64,000 bases of DNA, taken from contig JAVYOA010000009.1 of the NCBI GenBank assembly GCA_038734945.1, positions 472,355-536,354 on the forward strand. The letters run 5' to 3'. Source of the DNA: Fervidicoccaceae archaeon (GTDB lineage: Archaea; Thermoproteota; Thermoprotei_A; Sulfolobales; Fervidicoccaceae). Of this stretch, positions 53,710-62,335 are shown in pieces (the stretch's first letter is position 1; each line of letters begins with the position of its first letter). A model generated the notes under the pieces. The model searched no databases, was not told where the DNA came from, and saw only the letters and a program-made list of their open reading frames with translations. Position numbers and translations under genes: made by a program.

Positions 53710-54633
53710 TCACTTCTCTGACGTATAGGTTATCACTTCCTTGTCCAAAATTAGAAAGCTCTCCTCTGCTTGAGCGACCTGAGAACCGCTTATCTCGATC
53801 AGAACTGGATACTGCTGGGCAGCTCCATTTCTCAACAACTCAGAAACTGCGTTTCTGAAGATATGAAAGTTCTGCTCCGATGCATACCATCTCTCAGAAA
53901 AGGGCAGCTCCTCTCTCTCCTGGTAAATTCTCTCATATATGCTCCTCGATTCATTGCTGATGCTCTTCAGCTTTTTTGGAGGAACGCTCTTCAATGAGTA
54001 GATCCCTATAACTTTTCCATCAACTACGTAGCCTTTCCCCTTGGTGGAAAAAGGTTCGATAGCTACTGCAGAGTTGGAATTTATGCTTCCTCTAATTCCA
54101 AAAGATGAAACGTTTGGAATGCTAAGCCCCGTGTGCAGCTTGAATCTCTCCAGCCCATGACCCGTGAGGTTTCTTATGGGAGTAGCTCCATAGCTCCTGA
54201 TTACCCTCTCTATTGTTTCTCCTATCAAAGATAGCTTCACTCCAGGATGCAGTATTTCCCTAACCCTCTCAACAGCCTCTTGAGCAGCCTTGATTAGATC
54301 CTCATTCTCTCCATCGAGATCAATGCTTATAGCAGTATCTGCTATATAGCCGTTGACGTGCACACCAATATCAATTTTCAGAATTCCCCCCGCCTCCAGA
54401 ACTTCCTTGCTGTCGAGTAGGGGAGAGTAGTGCGCAGCAATTGAGCCAATGCTTAGATTCACTGGAAAGGCTAGGGATCCGCCAAGCTCTCTGATGATGC
54501 CCTCTATTTCCTGGGCCAGGGAAAAAAGGCTCACTCCTTTTCTCACCAGCCCTCTGGCCCTCCTCTTCACCTCGCTGGCTATTTTACCTGCTTTGAGATA
54601 AGCATTAATTACCTCTGGAGCTAACGATGTCAA
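53710..54633 (-). CDS. map: methionine aminopeptidase, type II
   Basis: A 307-residue pita-bread metallopeptidase that removes N-terminal Met. Metal ligands lie in LKIDIGVHVNGYIADTAIS (Asp pair, about residues 93-105), TGHGLERFKLHTGLSIPN (His, with the type II helical insertion after it), AIEPFSTKG (Glu) and the final Glu/Gln strand near the C-terminus (about VLIEI). AHYSPLL holds the substrate-side His. The insertion and length mark the archaeal/eukaryotic type II. TTG 54633 with AGGTG 6 nt upstream is chosen over GTG 54642. Confidence 0.93.
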   Translation of the reverse strand: MTSLAPEVINAYLKAGKIASEVKRRARGLVRKGVSLFSLAQEIEGIIRELGGSLAFPVNLSIGSIAAHYSPLLDSKEVLEAGGILKIDIGVHVNGYIADTAISIDLDGENEDLIKAAQEAVERVREILHPGVKLSLIGETIERVIRSYGATPIRNLTGHGLERFKLHTGLSIPNVSSFGIRGSINSNSAVAIEPFSTKGKGYVVDGKVIGIYSLKSVPPKKLKSISNESRSIYERIYQEREELPFSERWYASEQNFHIFRNAVSELLRNGAAQQYPVLIEISGSQVAQAEESFLILDKEVITYTSEK

Positions 54634-54710
54634 GATGAACACCTGTCACCAGTAGAATGAATAAGAACAGAGAAAATAAATAGTTTAACGCAGATGAGGT
54701 AGTCCGCATA

Positions 54711-55685
54711 ATGAAATTGAATCCATGGCTACTGGTAGCGGTTAGCTTACTAATAGTTGCAGCAATATATGCAGCATATCTGGAGATACTGGAGATCAAT
54801 ATTCTACAGGCAATGAGGAACAACTTGCTGGGAATATTCATATCCGCAGCATTTATGCTTGTGGCAGAGATAGTGAAATCAATTCGCTCACTCATAATTT
54901 TTAGAAAAATAGGTTATAGAGTAAAATTCAAGAACATTCTGATATCGCGATTTGTTGGAAACTTCATGGGAATTGTTACTCCATCGAGCTTTGCCTCCGA
55001 GCCAGGAAGGGTCATGAGCCTGGCAATGCTTGAGGGGACCCCCATGGAGGGAATAATGGCAGCTGGAGTTCTTGAGACTTTCTACGATTCAACTTTGATA
55101 GCAATAGTAGCAGCAGGCTTCTCGCTATACAAGCTTCCTAGCTCAATTCTGATATTGCTCTCCTCTTTCTTCATCCTTGGCCTCTGGACATTTATTTTTG
55201 CTGGCTTCGTCTTCAGAGATTCCATATTTCGCAGAGTATTTTCTTATTTGGAGAGGAGAATGGGTGATAGAATAGTGGGCGCTTCAAGGAAAATACTAAG
55301 CCGCTATGCAGAATTTGCAGAATTCACGAAGAGCGGATTGGACCCTGAAATAAGCATTTCATCATTCCTCATAACCATACTCACTCTCCTGCTGTACTCC
55401 GCAAGCTTCCTCTCATTTACATCTGATTCCTCAGGAATGCTCTTTCAGCTAATCCATGGGGCAATTGCATATTCTTCAAGCTATACAATGCAGGTCTTTC
55501 CAACACCAGGAGGAAGCGGCTTCTTCGAATATGCTCTTTCCCTGTCATTGAGCGCTTATACCTCTGCTCTATGGAGAATCACATATCTGATGGTGAACTT
55601 AATTCCGGCTGGATTGATCCTGATCTTCTTCGTGAAAATAAGGAGTGTTATATCCGAAAACATAAAAAAATCCATATTCAGCTAG
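54711..55685 (+). CDS. UPF0104/MprF-flippase-like membrane protein
   Basis: A 324-residue membrane protein with about eight hydrophobic segments of the lysylphosphatidylglycerol synthase TM (UPF0104) family: the early ILQAMRNNLLGIFISAAFMLVAEIVKSIRS, the conserved FVGNFMGIVTPSSFASEPGRVMSLAMLEG (family 'P...GE..R...L'), and PTPGGSGFFEYALSLSL near the end. Likely moves lipids or lipid-linked sugars across the membrane; unproved. ATG start; its 3' end overlaps the convergent protease gene by 8 bp. Confidence 0.82.
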   Translation: MKLNPWLLVAVSLLIVAAIYAAYLEILEINILQAMRNNLLGIFISAAFMLVAEIVKSIRSLIIFRKIGYRVKFKNILISRFVGNFMGIVTPSSFASEPGRVMSLAMLEGTPMEGIMAAGVLETFYDSTLIAIVAAGFSLYKLPSSILILLSSFFILGLWTFIFAGFVFRDSIFRRVFSYLERRMGDRIVGASRKILSRYAEFAEFTKSGLDPEISISSFLITILTLLLYSASFLSFTSDSSGMLFQLIHGAIAYSSSYTMQVFPTPGGSGFFEYALSLSLSAYTSALWRITYLMVNLIPAGLILIFFVKIRSVISENIKKSIFS

Positions 55686-57693
55686 TTTCAGCAGCCTTCT
55701 CAACATTCTCATTGCCAGCTCTCTTCCTGGTTAGATAGAGAGCTACTGCAATGAAGAACAGTGTTATGACAAGTATAATGAACAAATATCCGTCTCCAGA
55801 AACAGGCGAAGAGCCTGATGGAGAACTCGTTGGTGTGAAGTTGCTGGGTGTTGTTGTTGTAGTTGTTTGTGTGGGCTGAGTTGTGAAAGTTGATATGGGC
55901 TGAACCTGTGTGCTTCCACCATATATCTGCCCCAAAGTGAGAAGTGTTTCATAGATTCCAGCTTGTAGAGCTAGAGTGAGCGCGCTGTAAAGATAGTTGG
56001 TGTTATTTGTGGAGAGATAGTTTTTCAAATAGTTATTTGCTTGCTCACTGTATCCTAGAACAATTGCGCTGACATAGCCCACCCTTCCCAATGTGCTGTT
56101 TATGTTAGCTAGCTCTGCACGAACTATGCTCAAGAGGTCAGTGTTGAAGAGGAGATGGGTATCGAGAGTTGCTCTGCTGACAGTAGCAACAGAATAGTAT
56201 AGAGAGGCAGGATAGCTTCCAGAATAATAAGTATTGTAAGCATTATTGAACATTGAATTCAGCGTTTGTAGGTCTGTGGAAACGTTCACCTCTGAGGCCA
56301 ACGACTGATAGTATGTCAGCACAGACTTGGCGTACTGAAGATAATAATCAGCAATATTTTTCAAATATTCTCCGCTAACAGGAGGAGAAGGCAAGTCGCC
56401 ATAGGAAATCCAGTTCTGAATCGTGAACTGCGAGAGATTTGCTACAGCTAAGTCAAGGGGATCCGTGAGGACTACTCTCCATTTTCCTGAGGAATAGTCA
56501 TACACTCTGTAGATGCTTTGAGCAGCAGCGCTTAGGGCGGACTGCGCATTATCCAACCTATCCATAGCAACTAAATAGCTTTCGAGCTGGGAAAATGTAT
56601 TTACACTCAAGTTGTATATTCTTTCTTTCAGTGAAGAGAGAGTGCTGTTAACTGAATTGATGTAAGTTTGTATTAGATTTGGATCCACAGTTGTTTTCAC
56701 ATATATTATTGCTGCATTTATGGCTATATCTGCCATGTATAGAGAGCTAAGCGAACTGTAGTATTCTCCAGCACTCCACAGGTTGTTTGAGCTCTGAATG
56801 TAAAGCGAGCTCTGATTCAAATAGCTTTGGACTATGCTCTGGTCTATGGAAGAAGCATATTTGTTGCTGAGCTCTGCCAGCTCCCCTACACTTTGATTGT
56901 AAATTTTGAGCAAACTATTTCTCCAATCGCTGAATATTTGCTTCTGCTCCAAAGTGTATGTTGCATTCGAGGGAGTTTGTGGTGGAAGAGACACATTCTC
57001 GAGGAAATAAGAAAGAGCATCCCTCAAAGTAGTAACTTGAACAACCTTCACTCCTAGGTTCTCACCCAGCTGAGAAAGATTCACAGTCCTCGTTACTGTC
57101 CTGTATATAGTACCAAATGGAGTGGACTGTGAAACGATCTGCTGCTCTGTTTCAATAAGCTGCCCTACAGGTACAAGAAAAGTCTTGTATCCAGCAGAAG
57201 CTGCAGCCTGGAGTTTATCGGACAGACCTCCTACAGGTCCTATTGTTCCATCCGGATTTATCATTCCGGTCATGGCCACCGTGCTATTGATATTTGCCCG
57301 AAGAATAGCAGCTACAACCCCAACAGTCATTACAGCGCTTGCGCTGGGCCCTCCTATTATCAGGCTGGGGGACTTCATGGAGAAGAAGTAATCATACTTT
57401 CTGTAGTCTATCCCAAGAAGGGATGCTGCCACGAGAACTGCAATCCTGGCCGAGGATTGGGTATCAAGCTGAGTGACGGGATCCGAAGAGAAGTAGACCT
57501 GACCGCTGCCTGGATAGGCAACAGTTACTGTAAGATTGGTAACTACTCCTCCTCCTCCCGAGCTGACTGCTAAAGCAGGTAGATTAATGGATACTAGATA
57601 GTCGTAGTGAAATATTACAGGAGATGAAGCCACTGCTGAAACTGGAATGAGAAATATTAGTAGGACTGTAAATATCGGTAAAAAAGCTCTCAA
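55678..57693 (-). CDS. secreted membrane-anchored Lon-like (S16) serine protease
   Basis: A 671-residue extracytoplasmic protein: signal peptide (residues 1-22), then a Lon-type proteolytic domain to about residue 225. The catalytic Ser is S117 in GGPSASAVMTVG and the catalytic Lys K160 in GPVGGLSDKL; their 43-residue spacing equals that of Lon. No AAA+ domain. A long helical, Tyr/Asn/Ser-rich region (240-600) follows, then a Thr/Pro-rich linker and a C-terminal membrane helix (YLFIILVITLFFIAVALYLT). It matches the archaeal COG1750-type proteases. TTG start with GGGGTGA. Substrates are unknown. Confidence 0.82.
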   Translation of the reverse strand: MRAFLPIFTVLLIFLIPVSAVASSPVIFHYDYLVSINLPALAVSSGGGGVVTNLTVTVAYPGSGQVYFSSDPVTQLDTQSSARIAVLVAASLLGIDYRKYDYFFSMKSPSLIIGGPSASAVMTVGVVAAILRANINSTVAMTGMINPDGTIGPVGGLSDKLQAAASAGYKTFLVPVGQLIETEQQIVSQSTPFGTIYRTVTRTVNLSQLGENLGVKVVQVTTLRDALSYFLENVSLPPQTPSNATYTLEQKQIFSDWRNSLLKIYNQSVGELAELSNKYASSIDQSIVQSYLNQSSLYIQSSNNLWSAGEYYSSLSSLYMADIAINAAIIYVKTTVDPNLIQTYINSVNSTLSSLKERIYNLSVNTFSQLESYLVAMDRLDNAQSALSAAAQSIYRVYDYSSGKWRVVLTDPLDLAVANLSQFTIQNWISYGDLPSPPVSGEYLKNIADYYLQYAKSVLTYYQSLASEVNVSTDLQTLNSMFNNAYNTYYSGSYPASLYYSVATVSRATLDTHLLFNTDLLSIVRAELANINSTLGRVGYVSAIVLGYSEQANNYLKNYLSTNNTNYLYSALTLALQAGIYETLLTLGQIYGGSTQVQPISTFTTQPTQTTTTTTPSNFTPTSSPSGSSPVSGDGYLFIILVITLFFIAVALYLTRKRAGNENVEKAAETS

Positions 57694-57700
57694 GCATTTT

Positions 57701-58696
57701 TCACCCCATTACTCTCTTTACAAATGTTTCTTCCTCTCTTATTCCAACAATTAAATCTACCATTTTCTCCCTCTCCGATAAAAAGGCTTTCCCCCTCACA
57801 ATTGCTTTCCCTCCTCTGTTCATGGCATTTGTATAGAGACCTTCATAGGAAATCACCCTTCCCCTCATCCCATCTTCAATTTCTGATGCACCCTCTATTT
57901 TCCTCAATATTCTTATCTCGTGAATGCTGGGATAGAGGTAAGAATAGCAGGATGAGGGCTGAAGCTCAGCCAATATAGCTGCACTTCCCACACTTTTCCC
58001 CTCAATTACTTGATAGTTTCCTACCTCTTCTCTGGAAGACAGCAATATGAGCGAAACCCTTTTTCCCTCAAAGACGCCTCTCCTCCTCTCATCGTACATG
58101 TCCTTTAAAAGATCCTTGGATAGAGAAAGCCTCTCCGAATTCCTCTGTGCCCATAGATCCAGCTCTTTTCTCTCAAAAGACAGAATTGGGGAGGCCTCCA
58201 TAAGTGCCTGCACGTTTCTGCAGCCCCTCACAGTCATGTCAATGTCGCTTATGCTTATGCTATGGATACCTGCCAAGATACTTCCAGTTACTCCTATAGC
58301 ACTACTGCTTACTCCTATCTCTCTCAAAGCATCATACAGTCTTAGAGCCGTTAGTTCCAGCTCATCTGCAGCTCTTTTAAGAACTCTCCTCATTCCATCC
58401 TCCGGCTTCAACAATTTTCTTATTTCCGTATAGTCCATTATGGGAAATATGGAGTGCAGCATGGGATCAAATGCTTTCCTTGGTGAGAGCTTAACAACAA
58501 CAGGTTCATAGCTTTTGAAAATTCTTCTATAGGCAACACCGCTTTTCTCCCAATATCCCTTTCTTGATAATAAATACTTCTCTAGAACATAGCATCCTCC
58601 TCTAGGATGAAAGTAGCCTATAGCCTGTCCTATTTCAAAATTTCTTCCGATAACTATGTCGTGATCCTCGCACTCTCTATTCAGCGCGGGAAGCAA
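57701..58696 (-). CDS. predicted nucleotidyltransferase (COG1665-like)
   Basis: About 331 residues. The nucleotidyltransferase signature is GVTGSILAGIHSISISDIDMTVRG (about residues 135-158), with the GS pair and the catalytic D-x-D. The rest is family-typical: AIGYFHPRGGCYVLEKYLL near the start and IVRGKAFLSEREKMVDLIVG at the end. Archaeal relatives are annotated only as predicted nucleotidyltransferases. An open frame extends back to 58789, but that would overlap cdd by 89 bp; TTG 58696, after the cdd stop with GGAGGG upstream, is a better start. Operon with cdd. Confidence 0.75.
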   Translation of the reverse strand: MLPALNRECEDHDIVIGRNFEIGQAIGYFHPRGGCYVLEKYLLSRKGYWEKSGVAYRRIFKSYEPVVVKLSPRKAFDPMLHSIFPIMDYTEIRKLLKPEDGMRRVLKRAADELELTALRLYDALREIGVSSSAIGVTGSILAGIHSISISDIDMTVRGCRNVQALMEASPILSFERKELDLWAQRNSERLSLSKDLLKDMYDERRRGVFEGKRVSLILLSSREEVGNYQVIEGKSVGSAAILAELQPSSCYSYLYPSIHEIRILRKIEGASEIEDGMRGRVISYEGLYTNAMNRGGKAIVRGKAFLSEREKMVDLIVGIREEETFVKRVMG

Positions 58697-58700
58697 AGCT

Positions 58701-59111
58701 TCAAGCTTCCCTCCTCTCGAATGATAGAAATGCTCTGGGCAAAAGATCCTGAAGCTTGAATCTCTCGAGCCTTCCAGCACTGTTGGCAACGATTATTTCC
58801 GATTCAATGCCAAACTCAGCAATCACCTGCCTGCATGCACCGCAGGGATAGGGGAGCTCCTTTCCCTCTGCATATACCAGAACTGCCCTGATCTTTCTCT
58901 CTCCTTCTGAAACAGCCTTGAAGACAGCAACTCTCTCTGCACACATTGTCAGCCCGTAGCTAACATTTTCAACGTTTACCCCTCCATACATTTTTCCCGA
59001 TTCAGTCAGAACCACAGCTGCCACCCTGAATTTAGAGTAAGGAGAATAAGAATTTTCTATAATCTTCTTCGCCATGCTGAGCATTTTCTGGATTTCTTCA
59101 TCGCTGGTCAC
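58701..59111 (-). CDS. cdd: cytidine deaminase
   Basis: A 136-residue zinc hydrolase that converts cytidine/deoxycytidine to uridine forms. Motifs are YSPYSKFRVAAVVL, the first zinc ligand with Glu in TMCAERVAVFKAVSEG (CAE), and PCGACRQVIAEF with the remaining Cys ligands. GTG 59111 is chosen: GGTGAT lies 4 nt upstream and the N-terminus then has normal length; a TTG at 59141 lacks a ribosome site. Upstream of the nucleotidyltransferase gene. Confidence 0.92.
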   Translation of the reverse strand: MTSDEEIQKMLSMAKKIIENSYSPYSKFRVAAVVLTESGKMYGGVNVENVSYGLTMCAERVAVFKAVSEGERKIRAVLVYAEGKELPYPCGACRQVIAEFGIESEIIVANSAGRLERFKLQDLLPRAFLSFERREA

Positions 59112-59230
59112 GAATATCACCGTATTACCATAGAGCTTCAATATATTATATTAAATATTCGGTTTGAGACCTTTCAAAGGGGGTTATATTTAAATTTTCT
59201 TTTTTTGCATTTATACCCGGTGTTTTAGCT

Positions 59231-59626
59231 ATGGAGAGAATACAGCTCTTGAGGAGAATAGATGAGGAGGAAAACAGAAAGGAGCTAGTATATGGAAGGC
59301 ACTTCTATGGAAATTTGAAGGGCTGCAATAAAGATACGCTGATGGATGAGATGAAGCTGACATCCATAGTGAAGGAGGCCACTCGAATCGGCAATATGAC
59401 CCTGCTTGACATAAAGTCATGGAAAATAGGTTTTGGTGTAACAGTTGTAGCGGTTATACTTGAGAGCCACATAACTATACACACGTGGCCAGAATTTGGT
59501 TTTGCTACAGTGGATGTTTACAGCTGCGGAGCCCACACGAGACCGAAGGAAGCCTTCGAATATATTGCCGAAAGCCTGGAAGCAAGTGAAATTGAGTTCG
59601 GAGAAGTGGATAGAAGTCTCGCATAG
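59231..59626 (+). CDS. speH: pyruvoyl-dependent S-adenosylmethionine (or arginine) decarboxylase
   Basis: A 131-residue proenzyme of the AdoMetDC family. Self-cleavage is between E78 and S79 in [13 protein letters not shown], making the Ser a pyruvoyl group; H84 and C99 (VYSCG) are the other conserved residues. In Crenarchaeota one paralogue of this family has become an arginine decarboxylase, and sequence alone does not tell which activity this copy has. Either way it feeds spermidine-type polyamine synthesis. ATG start, own promoter region, followed by a CDP-alcohol phosphotransferase 9 nt later. Confidence 0.88.
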   Translation: MERIQLLRRIDEEENRKELVYGRHFYGNLKGCNKDTLMDEMKLTSIVKEATRIGNMTLLDIKSWKIGFGVTVVAVILESHITIHTWPEFGFATVDVYSCGAHTRPKEAFEYIAESLEASEIEFGEVDRSLA

Positions 59627-59634
59627 TTTTTTTT

Positions 59635-60324
59635 GTGGTTTATATGCTCAAAAAATCCCAAGTTCCCAATACAATAACAGTTCTGAACACATTCGTAGCA
59701 TCTTACGCATTGCTTCTATCATTCAGAGGAGACAATGTGCTAGCAATCAGGCTGATTTTCATTTCTTTAGCCCTGGATGTTCTTGACGGCCTTCTAGCTA
59801 GAAAGCTGAACTCCATGAGCGAGGAGGGTGAACTGCTAGACAGAGTTACCGATAGGATATATCAAATCATTGTGCCATCACTAATTTACGTGCAATCGCA
59901 GTCTTGGTCCTTCCTATCCCAGCTCTATGCCTGCCTTATAATAACAGTGAGCTTCTGGAGATTGATAAGGAAAGTGCCCTCCAAGGACAAATTTCTCGGT
60001 CTTCCCCTTTTTGCTCACACTTTTGTTATAATTGCTGGGTACCTGAGCGGCTTTATTCCTCCCCCCTACCTTCTGTTGGCAATGGCTGCACTGAGCGCCC
60101 TTCCCATTTCCTATTTCAGAAGATTCGGAAAAGGAGAGCCCAGGGAAACAAAGGGAACTGCATGGCAGCTCAGAATGGGCATCCCCCTAATCCTAGCCTT
60201 TTCTCCGTATGGCCAACTATCTCTTTTCTTCACGGTTCTGGAAATATTGGTTCTCCTCTATGCCTTCGCTGGATGGATCCCTCTTTCCTTAAGGAATTCC
60301 CATTTTTACAATGAAAAATCTTAA
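59635..60324 (+). CDS. CDP-alcohol phosphatidyltransferase family enzyme
   Basis: A 229-residue membrane enzyme. The catalytic motif is complete: D-x2-D-G-x2-A-R-x8-G-x3-D-x3-D in LDVLDGLLARKL followed by MSEEGELLDRVTD (about residues 42-68). About six hydrophobic segments. Archaeal members make archaetidyl-inositol phosphate, archaetidylserine or archaetidylglycerol phosphate from CDP-archaeol; the exact headgroup is unclear. GTG start at 59635 with a possible ATG at 59644. Confidence 0.87.
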   Translation: MVYMLKKSQVPNTITVLNTFVASYALLLSFRGDNVLAIRLIFISLALDVLDGLLARKLNSMSEEGELLDRVTDRIYQIIVPSLIYVQSQSWSFLSQLYACLIITVSFWRLIRKVPSKDKFLGLPLFAHTFVIIAGYLSGFIPPPYLLLAMAALSALPISYFRRFGKGEPRETKGTAWQLRMGIPLILAFSPYGQLSLFFTVLEILVLLYAFAGWIPLSLRNSHFYNEKS

Positions 60325-60372
60325 AAAGATACCTTGTCAATAGAAAAAGTAATCGAGCATTTATAATTAACA

Positions 60373-61341
60373 ATGCAGAGGATGGTGTTTGAAATGGAGC
60401 TGTATGCCAAGCATGGTGCTACTGAGGGAGCTCTGTCTATTCTCGAGAAGATAGAGAGCGATCTGAAGGATGCAGAGAGCTGGAGAGACTTTTCGGGAAG
60501 GCTCTTCAGACTGAGCACGGAGGCTCTCGAGAAGAGACCTACTTCAGCCCTTCTAATAAATACGCTTAGGCAGCTTCTCAAGTACGCAGTTGAGCAGCAC
60601 AGCTCAGGAAGAAGCATTGATGAATTCAAAAAAGAATTCTACGGTAAGATCGATGAGGTGAGGAAGAAAACGATAGAGTCCGTGGAGAAGCTGAGCGAAA
60701 TCGGGGCTAGATGGCTTCCCGAGGACTCAATATTGCTCACACACAGCTATAGCACTAGTGCTATAAGAACCATTGAAAAGGCCAACAAGCTTGGGAAAAT
60801 AAAGGAAGTATATGTTACAGAGTCCAGACCTGGGAGCGAGGGTGTCTACACTGCCAGGCTTTTGGCAACTATGGGGATCAGGACAAACCTGATAGTAGAT
60901 TCAGCTGTTAACTACTATATGGGGAACATCGATTTTGTTCTGCTGGGGGCTGAAGCAATAACAGCGCATGGAGCTCTTGTGAACAAGGTTGGATCAAGCC
61001 AGATAGCTCTTTCAGCATACAAGAGAAGAACGAGGGTAATAGTCCTCTCTGGAACCTATAAGTTCAGCTTTGAGACGCTTCTGGGAGATAGAATAAAAGT
61101 TCCCTTTGCCAGCCCCTCTTTGCTCGAAATTCCAAATGAAATGCTTTCTTCGGATAAAATTCGCCTCAGTGTTCCACAGATGGATGTGACTCCTCCAGAG
61201 TACATAGATGTAATAGTTACTGAGATGGGAATAACTTCTCCTGAGGGCGTGCCAATTCTGCTTTGGGAAGTATATGGAGGATGGCTTGGAAATCTTCCCG
61301 ATATAAGGGATCTTCTTAATGAGCTGAAGAAAATTTCATGA
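60373..61341 (+). CDS. eIF2B-family protein (non-isomerase type)
   Basis: A 322-residue protein of the eIF2B alpha/beta/delta and R15P/MTR1P isomerase superfamily: N-terminal helical bundle, then LLTHSYSTSAIRTI and VTESRPGSEGVYTARLLATMGI, VLLGAEAITAHGALVNKVGSSQIAL. The isomerase Cys and Asp are replaced by S125 (THSYS) and E194 (GAEAI), the pattern of regulatory eIF2B-type members. It is followed by an active-site-intact paralogue. An ATG at 60394 has a better ribosome site and may be the real start. Confidence 0.82.
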   Translation: MQRMVFEMELYAKHGATEGALSILEKIESDLKDAESWRDFSGRLFRLSTEALEKRPTSALLINTLRQLLKYAVEQHSSGRSIDEFKKEFYGKIDEVRKKTIESVEKLSEIGARWLPEDSILLTHSYSTSAIRTIEKANKLGKIKEVYVTESRPGSEGVYTARLLATMGIRTNLIVDSAVNYYMGNIDFVLLGAEAITAHGALVNKVGSSQIALSAYKRRTRVIVLSGTYKFSFETLLGDRIKVPFASPSLLEIPNEMLSSDKIRLSVPQMDVTPPEYIDVIVTEMGITSPEGVPILLWEVYGGWLGNLPDIRDLLNELKKIS

Positions 61342-61354
61342 AAGGTGCGCTGAA

Positions 61355-62311
61355 TTGATCCCATCAGCAGTTAGCAAAATAGCAGATGATATAAGAGAGA
61401 TGAGGATAAGAGGGGCTGGGGCCATTGCTTTAGCAGCAGCTGAGGCAATGAAGCTCGCTGCTCAGAGCTATGAAGGAAGCAGCGCTGCCTTTGCCGAATA
61501 TATGAGAGAAATAGCTAGGCTTCTGCTCCGCACCAGACCGACTGCAGTCTCACTTCCCAATGCAGTTTTCTACATCCTAAACAGAATGCCAAAGGATCCA
61601 GGCTCTCAGAGAGATGCAATAATAAGGACAGCAGATGAGTTCATTTCGCAGATGAAATCAGCTCAAGCTAGGTTGGCAAAATATGGCTCCAAGCTAATAA
61701 GAGATGGAAGCGTGATAATGACTCACTGTCACAGCACAGCTGTAGTAAGCACGCTAGTAACAGCTTGGAGAGATGGAAAAAGTTTCGAGGTGATCAATAC
61801 AGAGACCAGGCCGAAGTTTCAGGGGAGAATCACTGCCTCGCTTCTTGCTAAGGAGGGGATCCCCGTTACCCATGTTCCCGATTCTAGCATGAGGTACCAT
61901 ATCTCGAGAGCAGACATGGTTATAGTAGGAGCAGATACGGTTACTAGCGATGGACACCTTATCAACAAGATCGGCACCAGCCTGTTGGCTCTAGCTGCCA
62001 AGGAGGCAGAGATAGAGTTCTACAGTGCAAGTGAGTCAATAAAGTTCAGCCCAGCATCTATGGCAGGAGGTCAGGTGATCATTGAGGAAAGGGAAGCCTC
62101 AGAAGTTGTGGGGGAAGGCAGCGAGCTGCTGCACGTGGATAACTTGAGAATAAGGAATCCTGCTTTCGATTTCACGCCGCCGGAGCTGATTACTGGCTTC
62201 ATAACAGAGTACGGCATACTTCCTCCCAGAGCAACTTCACTCATAATAAGGCATGTTTTCGGCCTTTCAAGCGGAATGATGCAGATCAAGCTGCTTGAGG
62301 ATGAAGCATAG
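61355..62311 (+). CDS. ribose-1,5-bisphosphate isomerase
   Basis: A 318-residue enzyme of the same superfamily with the isomerase residues kept: C125 in MTHCHSTAVV and D194 in VGADTVTSDG; TETRPKFQGRITASLLA is the phosphate-binding stretch typical of archaeal R15P isomerase. It converts ribose 1,5-bisphosphate to ribulose 1,5-bisphosphate in the archaeal AMP/nucleoside salvage route, which ends in Rubisco; AMP phosphorylase and Rubisco are not in this window. TTG start with AGGTG upstream, 13 nt after its paralogue. Confidence 0.85.
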   Translation: MIPSAVSKIADDIREMRIRGAGAIALAAAEAMKLAAQSYEGSSAAFAEYMREIARLLLRTRPTAVSLPNAVFYILNRMPKDPGSQRDAIIRTADEFISQMKSAQARLAKYGSKLIRDGSVIMTHCHSTAVVSTLVTAWRDGKSFEVINTETRPKFQGRITASLLAKEGIPVTHVPDSSMRYHISRADMVIVGADTVTSDGHLINKIGTSLLALAAKEAEIEFYSASESIKFSPASMAGGQVIIEEREASEVVGEGSELLHVDNLRIRNPAFDFTPPELITGFITEYGILPPRATSLIIRHVFGLSSGMMQIKLLEDEA

Positions 62312-62335
62312 ATAGCAGCTTTTTCATTTGCTTCT

